A DNA stretch of 64,000 bases from the NCBI GenBank assembly GCA_937931165.1, contig CALHCI010000009.1, forward strand, positions 81,215 through 145,214. The letters are read 5' to 3'. Positions 63,591 through 64,000 of the stretch are shown here, piece after piece. Position 1 is the first letter of the stretch. Each line of letters starts with the position of its first letter. A program made the translations under genes and the position numbers. This stretch comes from an uncultured Granulosicoccaceae bacterium. Lineage in GTDB: Bacteria > Pseudomonadota > Gammaproteobacteria > Granulosicoccales > Granulosicoccaceae. The notes under the pieces were generated by a model. The model was not told the origin of the DNA, searched no databases, and saw only the letters and a program-made list of their open reading frames with translations.

Positions 63591-64000
63591 GTGATTTTAT
63601 CACTCGCAGTACAGTGGGCAAAAAACGTTTCTGTCAAGCAGTATGCGTTCGGGTTCGTAACCTCTGAACTGTGTCTGTTGCTGTTAATACTGGTGACTGC
63701 ATTGCCGGGTCATGTGTTGGCACAGTCAGGTAATCAGGCATGTGCTGTTGTCGCTGACACACTGGACAACGCCAGAAACGCTTATACACAGTATTGTTCT
63801 CAGCCCCGCAAAGACTGCGATCCCATTGATGGTTCATGGTATTGCTCCAGTGGCAGTATCAATCAATCTGTCAAACCATCGGTAGTCAACGGTAATTCAA
63901 ATCAAAATACAAACTTAAGTTCTTCAAGTAACTCCCAAGCACAGCAAGTTGCTTCTGTAGATAGCTCTGCGTCTAATCAAAACAACAATGCTTCTGGCCA
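63591..64000 (+). CDS. Exported protein with Cys module and N/Q/S-rich tail (partial, runs off window)
   Basis: The frame is open from GTG 63591 to the window edge: 136 complete codons. AAGGG stands about 11 nt upstream. A hydrophobic export signal of about residues 28-46 (LLLLILVTALPGHVLAQ) is preceded by a longer than usual N-terminal lead. The mature start includes Cys residues in ACAVV, YCSQ, KDCDP and WYCSS, followed by a low-complexity segment rich in Asn, Gln and Ser. The C-terminal domain is beyond the window, so no function can be given. The N/Q/S linker suggests a modular secreted enzyme or adhesin. Confidence 0.6.
   Translation, partial: MILSLAVQWAKNVSVKQYAFGFVTSELCLLLLILVTALPGHVLAQSGNQACAVVADTLDNARNAYTQYCSQPRKDCDPIDGSWYCSSGSINQSVKPSVVNGNSNQNTNLSSSSNSQAQQVASVDSSASNQNNNASG

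Noticed and set aside
1..64000. Prophage, insertion sequence or integrative element
   Set aside because: No transposase, integrase or terminal repeats; base composition looks even by eye and core genes are spread over the window.

Overview
The window (about 50% G+C by eye, dense genes on both strands) looks like a chromosomal segment of a Gram-negative, probably marine, gammaproteobacterium. Supporting evidence is the gammaproteobacterial hflD-mnmA-nudJ cluster, an ppsR/ppsA divergent pair, lpxO (lipid A hydroxylase), a trimeric-type porin ending in Phe, a DamX-like SPOR pair, a Pseudomonas-type Fur with a single Cys in the usual CxxC position, and an endonuclease-type MutL. I do not assign a genus. 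I saw no prophage, insertion sequence, CRISPR array, rRNA or tRNA.

Layout. 1-5.8 kb: 3' part of dnaB overlapping alr, galU, then convergent mttB-like and FKBP genes with an odd hairpin plus tandem repeat between them. 5.9-12.8 kb: GST, thioesterase, hydratase, a YdjM-type membrane protein and a secreted DUF1501/DUF1800 pair. 12.9-17.5 kb: methyltransferase, glucokinase, a coiled-coil OmpA-family envelope protein, LpxO. 17.5-22.2 kb: hflD-mnmA-nudJ, a LysR regulator with a palindromic site at its own start, and a porin. 22.3-26.8 kb: a UDP-glucuronate-type epimerase, ppsR and ppsA. 26.8-33 kb: VOC protein, M48-TerB peptidase, queF-mutL-miaA-cysM. 32.9-42 kb: two tandem SPOR paralogues, a Gly-rich protein, aminotransferase, GT87-like transferase, DUF1028, SDR, photolyase.

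42.1-59.6 kb is the most remarkable part: a single co-directional six-gene locus (17.5 kb) encoding a small exported protein, a 981-residue DUF11-repeat protein, a 2003-residue DUF11/SdrD-B-like/Ig protein with a large C-terminal outer-membrane beta-barrel, an OmpA-type peptidoglycan-binding lipoprotein overlapping it, an 889-residue full-length paralogue of the 981-residue protein, and a 1543-residue DUF11 protein with a propeller-like region. The exported repeat proteins share N-terminal and C-terminal modules. I read this as a cell-surface assembly: barrel plus peptidoglycan anchor in the outer membrane and repeat proteins as the exposed structure. That is inference; its function is unknown to me.

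59.7-64 kb: fur, a GGDEF cyclase, an epimerase preceded by a structured leader, a DUF2817 peptidase-like protein, and the 5' part of an exported Cys-containing protein with an N/Q/S-rich tail that runs off the window.
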